A DNA stretch of 6,343 nucleotides from G001797105 sp964528155 (GTDB lineage: Bacteria; Chloroflexota; Anaerolineae; Anaerolineales; E44-bin32): positions 1 to 6,343 of the forward strand of contig CAZGRL010000181.1 of assembly GCA_964528155.1 (NCBI GenBank), in the 5' to 3' direction. The notes below the pieces were generated by a model that saw nothing but the letters and a program-made list of their open reading frames with translations, had not been told where the DNA came from and made no database searches. Position 1 is the stretch's first letter. Each line of letters opens with the position of its first letter. Positions 5,975-6,343 of the stretch are shown piece after piece. Position numbers and translations under genes: made by a program.

Positions 5975-6343
5975 GAGCTTCATAAGATGGTTTTGTTTCT
6001 AAAGTTAGGCCAGCAGGTTGACCACCAGGTCGAAACGCTGCCGGAAAGACCGACCATGAACTCTCCGGGCTTTCTATACCCCCATCGTCTGTCAGCCTCC
6101 CAAAAACAGCCCTAGAGTTTCCCCCTTCCATCTCCACTTCAACAACAAGGAACTTGTAGCGACCGGCATAGATCCGATTACTTCCTTCATCCAGAAACAC
6201 ATCGAGACCACCAGCATAAAGAATCGGTGGCTGTACGAATCTTGCCGATCGAACCGTCAACCCGAAGGCTCGAGTACCCGAAGGTATCAGAGGCAAAGGT
6301 GTATTCACCTCCCGGCCTTGAGGCCCCACAGGTACGACTACGC
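5975..6343 (-). CDS. internal part of a secreted, DUF4352-like protein gene, open at both ends
   Basis: One minus-strand frame (first full codon at 6341) is open for 122 codons from the window edge to the N gap. It has no visible start or stop, so it is an internal fragment. The peptide includes PSGTRAFGLTVRSARFV, an aliphatic strand KFLVVEVEMEGGNSR and FGRLTDDGG, a succession that resembles DUF4352-type extracellular immunoglobulin-like domains (a turn-rich region, then a strand of the form FLVVxVxxxN). The similarity is by eye and weak. It probably belongs to the same gene as the fragment at 5804-5964, giving a second beta-rich surface protein next to the lipoprotein. A GTG at 6329 is in frame but nothing marks it as the start. 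Base composition is lower in GC (about 53 percent by hand count) than in the membrane-protein genes further on. Confidence 0.5.

Noticed and set aside
4935..6329. A single 464-codon minus-strand frame across the N gap.
   Set aside because: It depends on the gap being exactly ten bases, contains an unlikely Cys/Arg-rich linker, and ignores a clear ribosome site and signal peptide at 5807.

Overview
The window reads as part of one minus-strand gene cluster from a high-GC bacterium. Sec-type and lipoprotein-type signal sequences and good Shine-Dalgarno sites argue for Bacteria. The 10-N scaffold gap at 5965-5974 and the lack of close recognisable orthologues suggest a draft or metagenomic assembly. 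A monoderm-like or Chloroflexota/deep Bacillota host is only a guess.

In transcription order (window end to start): (1) a secreted-protein gene interrupted by the N gap (6343-5804), whose stop overlaps the start of (2) a predicted lipoprotein (5807-4935). After 115 bases come (3) a tiny Flp-like pilin of 43 residues (4819-4688), (4) a TadE-like pseudopilin (4564-4160), (5) a second TadE-like pseudopilin (4151-3669), and (6) a shorter TadG/Tad-N-type protein (3649-3176). Then come (7) a four-helix membrane protein (3182-2613), (8) a VirB2/TrbC-like membrane protein with a signal sequence (2581-2099), and (9) a large VirB6/TrbL-like polytopic protein (2078 to the window edge, 3' end missing). 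From gene 4 on, neighbours overlap or lie 8 to 31 bases apart, so this is almost certainly one operon.

The front half is Tad/Flp-type (type IVb pilus): four successive proteins carry a GQ-type prepilin cleavage motif before a hydrophobic helix. The back half looks like the inner-membrane part of a type IV secretion (conjugation-like) machine. No ATPase, prepilin peptidase, secretin or coupling protein lies in the window. The most notable points are this mixture in one tight operon and a repeated two-helix unit, present twice in gene 7 and once in gene 8, which suggests that the membrane components arose by duplication. A plausible but unproven reading is a surface appendage or secretion device that combines Tad-type pseudopilins with a VirB2/VirB6-like membrane channel, and that has a lipoprotein and a related secreted protein as accessory surface parts.

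The plus strand contains no convincing gene; its open frames are antisense to the genes above. No tRNA, rRNA, CRISPR array, insertion sequence or clear terminator was seen. No stretch longer than 300 bases lacks a gene.
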